NCBI RefSeq assembly: GCF_001552135.1
Contig: NZ_BCQP01000022.1
Span: 1-64,000, forward strand
Source: Actinomadura chibensis NBRC 106107
GTDB lineage: Bacteria; Actinomycetota; Actinomycetes; Streptosporangiales; Streptosporangiaceae
Length of the DNA stretch: 64,000 nt
Direction: 5' to 3'
The position numbers and the translations under genes were made by a program. This document shows positions 7,854 through 17,919 of the stretch, one piece after another. Positions within the stretch are counted from its first letter, which is position 1, and each line of letters opens with the position of its first letter. Below the pieces are notes generated by a model. The model made no database searches. It was not told the DNA's origin and was given only the letters and a program-made list of their open reading frames with translations.

Positions 7854-8644
7854 GCGTCCAGGATCTGCGCTGGGCCGTCGCCGACGGCCGGACCCTGACC
7901 GCGCGGGCCCTCGCGCACTGGGCGCGGCGGCCCGGCGACGTCGCCGTCGCGCTGCTGTTCCCGGTCATGGTCGTGCTGATGATGGGCTACCTGTTCGGCG
8001 GCCAGATGGACGTCCCCGGCGGCGGGAGCTACCGGGAGTTCATCGTCCCCGGCATGTTCGCGCTGACGATGGCGTTCGGCGTCGAGACGACGTTCGCCGC
8101 CGTCGCCAGCGACGCCGCCAAGGGGGTGACGGACCGGTTCCGCGCCATGCCGATGTCGCCGTCCGCCGTCGTCACCGGACGCGCCGCCGCCGACATGCTC
8201 CACTCCGCCGCCGGGCTCGCCGTGATGGCGGTGTGCGGCGTGCTGATCGGGTGGCGCGTCCACGACGGGGCGGCGCGGGCGCTCGCCGGGCTCGGGCTCC
8301 TGCTGCTCCTGCGGTTCGCGCTGGTCTGGCTCGGCGTCTACCTCGGGCTGCTCGCGAAGGGACCGGAGTCGGTGGCGGTCGTCCAGATCCTGGTGTGGCC
8401 GATCGGGTTCCTGTCCAGCGCGCTCGTCGCGCCGGACACGATGCCCGGCTGGCTCGGCGCGATCGCCGAGTGGAACCCGATGTCGGCGACCGTGACCGCG
8501 TGCCGCGAGCTGTTCGGCGCGCCGGTGACGAGCGGGTCGTGGGCGGCCGAGCACAGCGTCCTCATGGCGGTGGCGTGGCCGCTGCTGATCGCGGCGGTGT
8601 TCGCGCCGCTGTCGGTCCGCCGGTACCGCTCGCTCGGCGGCTAG
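7850..8644 (+). CDS. ABC exporter permease, DrrB/ABC-2 family
   Basis: The 264-residue product starts with GTG at 7850, overlapping the ATPase stop by 4 bp. About six hydrophobic segments are visible: VALLFPVMVVLMMGYLFGG near residue 40, then FIVPGMFALTMAFGVETT, a segment with AGLAVMAVCGVLIGW, GLGLLLLLRFALVWLGVYLG, VQILVWPIGFLSSALV and a final one near the C-terminus. The motif AAKGVTDRFRAMPMS is characteristic of DrrB-like ABC-2 permeases. It pairs with the ATPase to form an exporter in the cytoplasmic membrane. The last 4 bases overlap the convergent downstream gene. Confidence 0.9.
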   Translation: MSVQDLRWAVADGRTLTARALAHWARRPGDVAVALLFPVMVVLMMGYLFGGQMDVPGGGSYREFIVPGMFALTMAFGVETTFAAVASDAAKGVTDRFRAMPMSPSAVVTGRAAADMLHSAAGLAVMAVCGVLIGWRVHDGAARALAGLGLLLLLRFALVWLGVYLGLLAKGPESVAVVQILVWPIGFLSSALVAPDTMPGWLGAIAEWNPMSATVTACRELFGAPVTSGSWAAEHSVLMAVAWPLLIAAVFAPLSVRRYRSLGG

Positions 8645-9393
8645 GGGAGGAGCCCGGCGCGGTGCCTGGCCAGCGCCGCCATCGGGTAGCACTCCTCGGG
8701 CAGCGGCTCCGTACCGCCTCCCGCGAGGGGGGACGACCCCCCACGCCCCCCGGAGACCGCGGGGTTGAGAGCGGCGCGGAGCCGCCGCCCCGCCGTCGCC
8801 GCGTCGTAGGGCTGGACGACGCACAGCTCCGCCCGCATCGCCTGCCGCGCGGCGGCCATCAGCGCCGGGACGTCCCCGACCAGCACCACCTCGGACGGCA
8901 CGTCGCCGTGCGAGAGCCGGACGGCCAGCGCGTGCAGGCCCCGCGTGCCCTCGCCGGAGTAGCGGAACTCGCAGACGAGGCGGTCGCCGTCGAGCGGGCC
9001 CTCCTGGATCAGCCACGCCTGGCCGGGGACGACCCGTCCGAGCGACCCCTCCCAGGACGGGGCCGGGACGGCGTCCAGGTCGTCGGCGGCCCGGCCCGCG
9101 CCCTTGCGCGCCTCGGCCGGGCCGATCGCGGCGAGCGCGCGCAGGAACGCCCGCGCGCCGGGCGTCGCGGCGGCCCGCAGGCAGGTGATCAGGTCGGCGA
9201 GCGCGGCGCGCCGGGCCCGCGCGTCCGGCGCCGCGGCCTCCAGCGCCCCGAGCCGCGCGGACGTCCACGCCTCCGCCTCCAGCGGGCCGGGCAGCGCGGG
9301 CAGGGCCTCCGCCTCCCGGACGTAGGCCGCGTACACCTCCCGCAGACCCGGCAGCATCAGCGCGGGTCCGGCGGACGATCGGGGCGCGTTCAC
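8641..9393 (-). CDS. hypothetical protein carrying an in-frame G/C-run repeat
   Basis: I do not recognise this 250-residue protein. It starts with GTG at 9393, has no signal peptide or membrane segment, and is Ala/Arg/Leu-rich and probably helical up to residue ~100. A more beta-rich part with GRVVPGQAWLIQEGPLDGDR and RLVCEFRYSGEGT follows. Near the C-terminus the residues GGRGGSSPLAGGGT derive from a palindromic repeat (8727-8753) shared with other loci in the window, so part of this tail is probably acquired. It converges with the exporter permease (4-bp overlap) and is not obviously linked to it. Confidence 0.6.
   Translation of the reverse strand: MNAPRSSAGPALMLPGLREVYAAYVREAEALPALPGPLEAEAWTSARLGALEAAAPDARARRAALADLITCLRAAATPGARAFLRALAAIGPAEARKGAGRAADDLDAVPAPSWEGSLGRVVPGQAWLIQEGPLDGDRLVCEFRYSGEGTRGLHALAVRLSHGDVPSEVVLVGDVPALMAAARQAMRAELCVVQPYDAATAGRRLRAALNPAVSGGRGGSSPLAGGGTEPLPEECYPMAALARHRAGLLP
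8727..8753. repeat. G/C-run palindromic repeat, copy 1
   Basis: Six G, ACGA, six C, ACG, six C, GG. The G6-NCGN-C6 core is a dyad, and the ACG-C6-GG tail is shared with copies at 16052, 16100 and (inverted) 32968. It lies in frame in the C-terminal coding region of the hypothetical gene. Confidence 0.7.
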
Positions 9394-9487
9394 ACCCTCA
9401 GCCTAGGAGACGGGCAGACCGGGGAGACGGGGCGGGCGGCGCGTCCCGCCGCCGGTGCGGCCGGACGGCGGGACGCGCCGCGCGCCC

Positions 9488-10210
9488 CTACGCGGGGACG
9501 GTGAGCAGTGTGCGCCCCTCGCGGATCGTGCGGACCTCGAAGCGGGTGATCTCCTCCGGCCGCAGCGCGGTCCCGCCCTGCAGCGTGAGCCGCGGCTGCG
9601 CCGACCCCGGCAGCCCGTACCCGGCGGCGGGCACCGTCCAGCCGATGACGGTGTGCCGGCGTCCCGCCCGGTCCACCGCGACCAGCTCGCACTCCTCGGG
9701 CCCGCCGACCTTGGTGAGCCGCAGGCCGACCCGGCTGCCCCACGGCTTGCGCTGGGTGGCGACCGTCCCGGAGACGCCGGTGGCGGGGTCGACGGCCGAG
9801 ACCGCCCTGCCGTCCCGCATCAGCGCGGCCGTGCCGTCGTCCTGCCGGGACGCCGTCCCGCCGCGGTCGGCGCCGAGCGTGAAGCCGGTGCCGAGCGCCC
9901 CGCCGATCAGCACGACCCCGGCGGCGGCCGCGGCGGCGGCCCGGGCCGCGCGCCGCCGCCGCTCCCGGCGGATCCGCCTGCGCAGCAGGTCGGAGACCAC
10001 CGCGGGCTCGGGCGGCGCGGGCGGGGCGCCGGCCGGCTCGGCGATCGGGCCGATGCCGTCGAGCTGCTCGGCGATGCCGCGCAGCTCGTCGAGCTCGGCG
10101 CGGCAGGCGACACAGGTCGCGAGGTGCGCCTCGAACGCCCGCCGGTCGGGGTCCTCCAGCAGGCCGAGGGCGTAGGCGCCGACGTCCACGTGCAGCATGT
10201 CCGCGCTCAT
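9488..10210 (-). CDS. zinc-finger transmembrane anti-sigma factor
   Basis: The 240-residue product has the ZAS/HC2 pattern: H7, then H29-x3-C33-x2-C36. The N-terminal domain probably binds the sigma factor in the cytoplasm. An Arg-rich stretch (RRRIRRERRRRA) precedes a hydrophobic helix (AAAAAAAGVVLIGGALGTGF, roughly residues 93-113). The outer C-terminal domain is beta-rich and resembles anti-sigma-K/RskA-type sensor domains (GYGLPGSAQPRL, EITRFEVRTI). The ATG overlaps the sigma stop (ATGA), so the two are translationally coupled, as is usual for cognate pairs. The signal sensed is unknown. Confidence 0.85.
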   Translation of the reverse strand: MSADMLHVDVGAYALGLLEDPDRRAFEAHLATCVACRAELDELRGIAEQLDGIGPIAEPAGAPPAPPEPAVVSDLLRRRIRRERRRRAARAAAAAAAGVVLIGGALGTGFTLGADRGGTASRQDDGTAALMRDGRAVSAVDPATGVSGTVATQRKPWGSRVGLRLTKVGGPEECELVAVDRAGRRHTVIGWTVPAAGYGLPGSAQPRLTLQGGTALRPEEITRFEVRTIREGRTLLTVPA

Positions 10211-10806
10211 GGCGTCACGCCCCTCTCCTCCAGGGCGACGCGAAGCGCCCTGAGCGCGTAGTAGACCCGGGACTTCACGGTGCCCACGGGGATGCCGAGC
10301 CGCCGCGCCGCCTCGTTCACCGAGCGGTCCCGGAAGAAGGTCTCGTTGAGGATCTCGCGGTGGGCGGGGGACAGCGCGAGGAGGGCTTCGGACACGACGA
10401 CGGAGCGCAGCAGATCCTCCAACCCGTCGGGGACGCGCATGTTCTCCAGCGGGCCCTCGCCCGCCTCCTGCGGCCTGGCGTTCTTGCGGCGCTGGTCGTC
10501 GATGACGATCCGGCGGGCGACGGTCGCGAGCCACGGCAGCAGCGACGCCGCGTTCTCGTCCAGCTGGTGGGCGCTGCGCCACGCGCGGATCATCGTCTCC
10601 TGGACGACGTCCTCCGCCCAGTGCCGGTCGCCGCCGGTGAGCCGCAGCACGAACGACAGCAGCGGACGGCCGTACACGCGGTACAGCTCGGTCACGATCA
10701 CCTGGTCGTCCACGCCGCCCGCGGGCCGGGGGCCGCGGAACCAGCTCCACGGGCCCGCGGGGCGTTCTCGCGGGACGGGCACTGCGGTCGACGATCGATG
10801 GGCCAT
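10207..10806 (-). CDS. ECF sigma factor (SigK/SigL-like)
   Basis: The 199-residue product has a sigma-2 region (LYRVYGRPLLSFVLRLTG, then AEDVVQETMIRAWR) and a sigma-4 region (LLALSPAHREILNETFFRD, then NEAARRLGIPVGTVKSRVYY). The ATG at 10806 gives a normal ECF N-terminus with ~45 extra residues rich in Arg and Pro; the upstream open frame is not used because the candidate promoter lies within it. The next gene encodes the coupled anti-sigma factor. The resemblance to SigL-type factors also fits a TGAACC-N17-CGTACT element upstream, which suggests autoregulation. Confidence 0.88.
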   Translation of the reverse strand: MAHRSSTAVPVPRERPAGPWSWFRGPRPAGGVDDQVIVTELYRVYGRPLLSFVLRLTGGDRHWAEDVVQETMIRAWRSAHQLDENAASLLPWLATVARRIVIDDQRRKNARPQEAGEGPLENMRVPDGLEDLLRSVVVSEALLALSPAHREILNETFFRDRSVNEAARRLGIPVGTVKSRVYYALRALRVALEERGVTP

Positions 10807-10875
10807 CGGGGGTCTCCGGCTGGTGCGGGGGAAGGGCGACGCGGTGGCCGTGAGCCTGGTGTCACGTCGGGAGGC

Positions 10876-10904
10876 AGTACGGGCGCCGCCGACCCCGGGG
10901 TTCA
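10876..10904 (-). promoter_or_regulatory. candidate ECF-type autoregulated promoter; surrounding 349-bp gap has no gene
   Basis: On the minus strand TGAACC (10904-10899) and CGTACT (10881-10876) are 17 bp apart. This resembles the TGAACC...CGT elements known for SigK/SigL-class sigma factors. It would start transcription about 60 nt before the sigma gene. In the rest of 10807-11155 I see only a direct repeat of CCTTAC around 10934-10960. Confidence 0.4.
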
Positions 10905-11155
10905 ACCCGCCCCGGACGGTTTTCCGCCCCGCTCCTTACTAGTTCGACACCTTTTCCTTACCGTGGGCGCGGGGCCCGGCCCCGCCGCGTCGTAGTTGCC
11001 GGACACGCCCCGGACCGGCCGCGACGCCGCGGCGCACGGCCCCGGGGGACCCGCCGACACGATCCTCAGCCGGGCACGCTCACTCCACGCATTGGAGCGA
11101 ATGCGGGCACCGGGCCCATTCGCCCAGAAGAGGACCGAGGGGCGGGATCGGCACA

Positions 11156-11923
11156 GTGAAAGGGAACGGCGAAACACAACTCAGGTACCGCCTGCTGCTG
11201 GCGGTGGACATCCAGGGGTACAGCAAGCGCGACACGCGCGAGCAGCTCGCCGCGCAGCGGTCCCTGTCGGACGCGCTCGACCGCGCCGCCGCCGGCGCCG
11301 GCCTCGACCGCGCCCGCTGGGACAAGCAGGTCGGCGGCGACGGCGAGCTCGCCACGCTGCCGGACGGCACCGACCCCGCGACCGTGGCCGGCGACTTCGT
11401 CATCGGCCTCGCCGCGGAGCTGCGCGACCTCAACGCCGCCGCGGACCGCGAGAGCGCGGACGTCGGCGGCGCGGATGCGGGGGGCGCGGATGCCGGGGGC
11501 ACGGATGCCGGGGGCGCGGGCGGGCGGCGGCTGCGGGTGCGGCTCTCGCTGCACCACGGCACGCTGACCGCCGGGCCGTTCGGGCCCGCGGGCGACGCGC
11601 CGATCGTCGTCCAGCGGCTGCTGGACGCCGCGCCGCTGCGCCGCCTCCTGGCCGACGACCCGGACCGCGACCTCGCCTACGCCGTCTCGGACTCCCTGTT
11701 CGAGGACGTCGTGCGCACCGGCTTCTGCGCGCTGCCGCCCGAGGCGTTCCAGCCGGTCAAGGTCACCGCGAAGGGCGCGGCGTTCCGCGGCCACATCCTC
11801 ACCGGCCGCGCGGCCCGCCGGGGCCGCCGCACCGGCGGCACGGCCGGGGACTCCGGCGGGCCGGGCGACCGGCCCGCCCCGGGCGCCCGCGTCCTCGACT
11901 TCCCGGCGCTCGCCGCCCGCTGA
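11156..11923 (+). CDS. protein with nucleotidyl-cyclase-fold-like features
   Basis: The 255-residue product begins with GTG at 11156. The N-terminal RYRLLLAVDIQGYSKRD, the GGDGELATLP segment and a later LRVRLSLHHGTL strand follow the order seen in class III adenylate/guanylate cyclase domains (strand with metal aspartate, G-D-G hairpin, strand-helix-strand). The second catalytic aspartate and transition-state residues are not obvious, so it may be a binding fold without cyclase activity. An Ala/Gly/Asp repeat interrupts the domain near residues 104-122, and the C-terminus is Gly/Arg/Pro-rich. It is soluble and stands alone. The call is by pattern only. Confidence 0.55.
   Translation: MKGNGETQLRYRLLLAVDIQGYSKRDTREQLAAQRSLSDALDRAAAGAGLDRARWDKQVGGDGELATLPDGTDPATVAGDFVIGLAAELRDLNAAADRESADVGGADAGGADAGGTDAGGAGGRRLRVRLSLHHGTLTAGPFGPAGDAPIVVQRLLDAAPLRRLLADDPDRDLAYAVSDSLFEDVVRTGFCALPPEAFQPVKVTAKGAAFRGHILTGRAARRGRRTGGTAGDSGGPGDRPAPGARVLDFPALAAR
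11467..11511 (+). repeat. 15-bp in-frame tandem repeat (three units plus a partial fourth)
   Basis: Units start at 11467, 11482, 11497 and 11512 (partial) and differ at one or two bases. They encode repeated G-A-D-A-G or G-T-D-A-G within the cyclase-like protein, in a position where a surface loop is likely. Length variation between strains would be expected. Confidence 0.75.
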
Positions 11924-12070
11924 CCGTCCGGCGCCCGCCGTCCGGTGCACGCCCCGCCACCGGACGGCGGCGCGTCTCCCGCCGGTCGGCGGCGACGCGC
12001 GCCCACCGGGAAGCGATCGGCCCGCCGCGCGGTTGTCGCCTGCATCACAGCGTTTCAAGGGAGGCGGAAC

Positions 12071-12499
12071 ATGGCGGACGACGCAGCGCTCGCGAAACTG
12101 GTGGCCGGGCAGGACCTCGGGGTGCTCGCCACCCTCAAACGGGACGGGCGGCCCCAGCTCTCCAACGTCAACTACCACTTCGACGAGGGACGCCGGCTCA
12201 TCCGGATCTCCATCACGGCGAACCGCGCCAAGGCCCGCAACCTCGCCCGCGACCCGCGCGCGTCGCTGCACGTCAGCACCCCGGACGGCGGCTCCTACGC
12301 GGTCGCCGAGGGCACCGCCGAGCTGTCGGCCGTCGCCGCCGACCCCGCCGACGCGGCGGTCGAGGAGCTCGTCGAGGTGTACCGGGACATCCGCGGCGAC
12401 CACCCCGACTGGGACGAGTACCGCCGCGTCATGGTCGAGGACGGGCGGCTCGTCGTCCGCCTCCACGTCGAACGCCTCTACGGCATGGTCCGCGCCTAG
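12071..12499 (+). CDS. F420-dependent PPOX-class oxidoreductase (TIGR03618-like)
   Basis: The 142-residue product has the split beta-barrel flavin/deazaflavin fold: LGVLATLKRDGRPQLSNVNY at the N-terminus, RISITANRAKARNLARDPR for cofactor phosphate binding, then HVSTPDGGSYAVAEGTAEL and a C-terminal RLVVRLHVERLYGM. The R-AKARNLARDPR pattern is typical of actinobacterial F420-using members of the PPOX family. It probably reduces or oxidises a small substrate with F420H2; the substrate is unknown. The ATG at 12071 follows an AGGGAGG site with good spacing. A bulged hairpin follows the gene. Confidence 0.82.
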   Translation: MADDAALAKLVAGQDLGVLATLKRDGRPQLSNVNYHFDEGRRLIRISITANRAKARNLARDPRASLHVSTPDGGSYAVAEGTAELSAVAADPADAAVEELVEVYRDIRGDHPDWDEYRRVMVEDGRLVVRLHVERLYGMVRA

Positions 12500-12552
12500 G
12501 CCCGCGCCCGCGCCGCCGCCGGGACCGGTCGTACACGATTCTTGTACCGCGT

Positions 12553-12583
12553 CGAACGTTCCGCCTCCCGGGGCGGACGTTCG
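12553..12583 (+). terminator. stem-loop after the PPOX gene
   Basis: CGAACGTTCCGCC pairs with GGCGGACGTTCG apart from a single bulged base. The stem lies 53 bp past the stop and has no T run, as is common for actinomycete terminators. Confidence 0.45.
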
Positions 12584-12694
12584 TCCTTCCCGGGAGAACG
12601 CGCCGCACCCGCCGGTCCGGTGTCCGCTGGGCGGCGTGCGGGTTCCGTGGCACCCTGACGGCGGTCCGTGCCGACCCGGCCCCGGGAGGGACGC

Positions 12695-14737
12695 ATGCGC
12701 GAGTCCGGCGAGCCGCTCCCGCCCGCCGTGGCGCGGGCGCTGGAGGAGTACGGGGAGCTGCTCCGCGCGCACGGCCCCACCTGGGGCGAGGAGCCGGTCG
12801 GCTACGTGCGGCAGATCGAGGCCAGTGCGTTCCTGGCGGACGAGCGCGACTACCGGGCCGCGTGCCTGCGCCTCGTCGTCGCGGAGCACCCCGGGGCGAC
12901 GGACGAGGAGATCGACGCCCTGATCCCGGCCCTCGACCTCCACGAGGTCGTCCGGGACGCGCTCAGGGGCCGCGTCCTGGACAACCTCGCCGCGCTGCGC
13001 GTCCTGCCGGACGGCGCGACGCTGGAGGCCGTGCCGCGCGCCGTGCTGGACGGGCGGCCCGTCCCCACCACTCTGCTGGTCGACTCGTCCCGGGACGCCC
13101 CGGTCGTCGTCCGCGTGGACGGCGCCGCGCACGAGGTCCCGGCCGGGGGCGCGCGGCTCATCCCGGTCACGTCGTGGAGCAGCGTCTTCGTCGACCAGAT
13201 CCTCGTCCCGCTCGGCTCGCTCACCCGGCGGGCCGTCCCCGCGCGGCTCCGGCTGCGCGCGGGCCTGCCCTGCCGCTGGACGGTCGTCGGCGCCGACGGC
13301 CGGGGCTGGTACCCGGCGGGCGTCCCGCACCGGCTCGACGCGCACCGCGTCCCCTACTTCCACGGCGACGACGTCGTCCTGGACGTGCCCGCCGAGCCGC
13401 TCACCGTCCGCGTCACGCGCGGGATGGAGTACGGCGCCGCCGAGACCCGCGCCGTGCCGTGCGCGGGGGAGGAGACGCTCGTCGAGTTGGCCCCGCCGCG
13501 CCTCTACGACGCCGCCGCGAAGGGCTGGTACGGCGGCGACATGCACGTCCACATGAACTGGGCGGGCGACACCGTCGGCACGCCCGCGCACGCCGCCGCC
13601 GCGCAGCACGGCGAGGACCTGCACGTCCTCAACCTCGTCGCGGGCAACGTCGCGTCCCGGCGCGTCTACGACCGGGAGGCCCTCGAACACTGGGCCGGGC
13701 GCGACCTGCCCTGGTCGGACGCCACCCACGTCGCGCGCCTCGGCGTCGAGTACCGCAACGACCTGCTCGGGCACCTGTACGCGTTCGGCGTGACCGCGCC
13801 GCCCGAACGGTTCCACACCGGCTTCGCCGGGGACCCGGACTGGCCGCCGAACGCCGCCGGGTGCCGCGAGCTGCGCGGGCTCGGCGCCGTCCTCGGGTAC
13901 AGCCACCCGTTCCACCTGCCCGCCGACGAGGACGCACCGCCCGCCGCGCTGCTCGCGGGCGGCCGGAACTGCTCGTCCCGCGAGATCGTCGTGGACGCCG
14001 CGCTCGGCCTCATCGACTCGCTCGACGTCCTGAACCACTCCTCGATCCGCGCCACCGCGGTCATGTACCGGCGGCTGCTCGGCGCGGGCAACGCCCTCGC
14101 CGCCACCGCCGGGACGGACGCGATGCTGTCGTTCCAGCGGCGCGGCAGCCAGTCCGGCCCGCCCGGCTGGGCCCGCGTCTACGCCCGGGTCGACGGCCCG
14201 CTCACCGCCGCGTCGTTCGCCGCCGCGATCCGCCGCGGCCGGACGTTCGCCACCACCGGCCCCTGGCTCGACCTGGACGTCGACGGCCACGGCCCCGGGG
14301 ACGTCCTCGACGCGGCCCCCGGCGACCGCGTCACCGTCACCGCCCGGACGGTCGGCCCCGAGGTCCGCCGCGTCGAGCTGCGCACCGCCGACGGCGTCCT
14401 CGCCGCGGGCCCGCCGGGGGAGGTCGGCGCGGAACTCACCGTCACCGGGCCGACCTACGTCGTCGCCGTCGCGACCGGGCCGCCGCACGAACGCTCCATG
14501 CACCACTCCGGCGCGTTCGCGCACACGAGCCCCGTCCACCTGCGCGTGGCCGGACGGCACGTCGCCCGCGAGGCGGACCTGCGCTGGTGCCTGGACTACC
14601 TCGACCGCCTCGGCGACCTGCTCCGCCGCGCCGCCCGCCTGGAGACGCCCGAGCAGCTCGCCGCGCACCTCGACCTGCTGGACGCGGCCCGCGCCGTCTA
14701 CACCGGCCGCCTCGCGGACCGCCCCGCCGGGGCCTGA
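12695..14737 (+). CDS. CehA/McbA-family PHP metallohydrolase
   Basis: The 680-residue product has a helical N-terminal region (residues 1-~110), beta-rich domains, and then a PHP-type metal-binding domain opening with GGDMHVHMNW (H-x-H near residue 287). It continues with LGYSHPFHLP and LDVLNHSS histidines and a GTDAM segment. CehA/McbA proteins hydrolyse esters or carbamates such as carbaryl; the physiological substrate here is unknown. No signal peptide is evident. The ATG at 12695 is chosen over an upstream GTG because GGGAGGG at 12685-12690 is well placed for it. It is flanked by hairpins on both sides, so it is probably monocistronic. Confidence 0.78.
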   Translation: MRESGEPLPPAVARALEEYGELLRAHGPTWGEEPVGYVRQIEASAFLADERDYRAACLRLVVAEHPGATDEEIDALIPALDLHEVVRDALRGRVLDNLAALRVLPDGATLEAVPRAVLDGRPVPTTLLVDSSRDAPVVVRVDGAAHEVPAGGARLIPVTSWSSVFVDQILVPLGSLTRRAVPARLRLRAGLPCRWTVVGADGRGWYPAGVPHRLDAHRVPYFHGDDVVLDVPAEPLTVRVTRGMEYGAAETRAVPCAGEETLVELAPPRLYDAAAKGWYGGDMHVHMNWAGDTVGTPAHAAAAQHGEDLHVLNLVAGNVASRRVYDREALEHWAGRDLPWSDATHVARLGVEYRNDLLGHLYAFGVTAPPERFHTGFAGDPDWPPNAAGCRELRGLGAVLGYSHPFHLPADEDAPPAALLAGGRNCSSREIVVDAALGLIDSLDVLNHSSIRATAVMYRRLLGAGNALAATAGTDAMLSFQRRGSQSGPPGWARVYARVDGPLTAASFAAAIRRGRTFATTGPWLDLDVDGHGPGDVLDAAPGDRVTVTARTVGPEVRRVELRTADGVLAAGPPGEVGAELTVTGPTYVVAVATGPPHERSMHHSGAFAHTSPVHLRVAGRHVAREADLRWCLDYLDRLGDLLRRAARLETPEQLAAHLDLLDAARAVYTGRLADRPAGA

Positions 14738-14745
14738 CCGCACCC

Positions 14746-14772
14746 GGCACGCGCCGTCAGGGCGCTTGTGCC
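14746..14772 (+). terminator. imperfect stem-loop after the PHP hydrolase gene
   Basis: GGCACGCGCC pairs with GGCGCTTGTGCC with a small bulge. It begins 9 bp after the stop codon and lies before the SRPBCC gene start. Confidence 0.4.
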
Positions 14773-14801
14773 CGCCGCCCGCGGCTGGCTAGCGTTCGGG
14801 G

Positions 14802-15251
14802 ATGCTCCAGGCCACCGCCACGACCACCGCCACGCCCGAAGAGCTGTTCCGGCACCTCGTCGTCCCCGAGGCGTGGGGCGCGTGGTGCAGGCTCCCCATC
14901 CCGGCGAAGCAGACCCGCAAGGGCGACACCAGTGCCTACGGCGTCGGCACGGTCAGGAAGCTCTGGCCCGCCGTCGAGCAGACCGTCGTCTACGAGCCGT
15001 ACGGGCACTACGCCTACATCGCCCTGTCCGGGCTGCCCGTCCGCCGCTACCGGTGCGACGTGTACCTGGAGGCCCGCGACACCGGCACGAACCTGCGCTG
15101 GAAGGCCGAGTTCGAGCCGCTCGTCCCCGGCACCGGGCCGCTGCTGCGGGTCTGGTTCCGGCTGGTGGTGTCGTCGCTCACCCGCTGGCTGCCCGCGCAC
15201 GCCGAGCACTGCCCGCCCGACTGCCCCGCCCGCCGCGCCGGCGACATCTGA
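14802..15251 (+). CDS. SRPBCC (START-like) superfamily protein
   Basis: The 149-residue product fits the helix-grip fold of polyketide cyclase/dehydrase-like proteins. It has an N-terminal strand (ATATTTATPEELFRHLVVPE), then WGAWCRLPIP, a central YEPYGHYAYIALSGLPVRRY hairpin, and a C-terminal helix ending in a basic, Cys-containing tail. Proteins of this superfamily bind hydrophobic ligands; no ligand can be named. It is cytoplasmic by appearance. It ends 132 bp before the convergent GMC gene, with a bidirectional hairpin between them. Confidence 0.75.
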   Translation: MLQATATTTATPEELFRHLVVPEAWGAWCRLPIPAKQTRKGDTSAYGVGTVRKLWPAVEQTVVYEPYGHYAYIALSGLPVRRYRCDVYLEARDTGTNLRWKAEFEPLVPGTGPLLRVWFRLVVSSLTRWLPAHAEHCPPDCPARRAGDI

Positions 15252-15310
15252 CCCCCGGAGAAGAAGGCCGGAGGCCGCGCGACCCCCCGCGCGACCCCCG
15301 GCGAAAAAGG

Positions 15311-15350
15311 GTGCAGGCCGAGAGCACCCCGCAGTTCCCTCGGCCTGCAC
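15311..15350 (-). terminator. intrinsic terminator between SRPBCC and GMC genes
   Basis: GTGCAGGCCGAG (15311-15322) and CTCGGCCTGCAC (15339-15350) form a perfect 12-bp stem. Read leftward it is followed by CCTTTTTC, a true T run and rare in this genome. It therefore best terminates the hydrolase-GMC transcript, and may also serve the plus-strand gene. Confidence 0.75.
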
Positions 15351-15383
15351 GTTCGCGGCCCCCCGCGACGCCGCGGCCCCGGA

Positions 15384-17915
<2,532 letters not shown>

Positions 17916-17919
17916 GGCG

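Noticed and set aside
6894..8644. Drug biosynthesis cluster suggested by DrrA/DrrB-like exporter
   Set aside because: No biosynthetic gene lies nearby; the TetR-ABC unit is a stand-alone exporter.
10902..11177. 91-codon minus-strand open frame in the sigma upstream gap
   Set aside because: Cys/Ser/Arg-rich composition, no ribosome site, and it covers the probable promoter of the cyclase-like gene.
12545..12565. LexA box candidate from TCGAAC near 12552
   Set aside because: TCGAAC is followed by GTTCCG without the N4 spacing; it belongs to the stem-loop after the PPOX gene.
11066..14743. 1225-codon minus-strand open frame opposite the PPOX and PHP genes
   Set aside because: It covers three genes on the plus strand with recognised folds and shows no domain itself.
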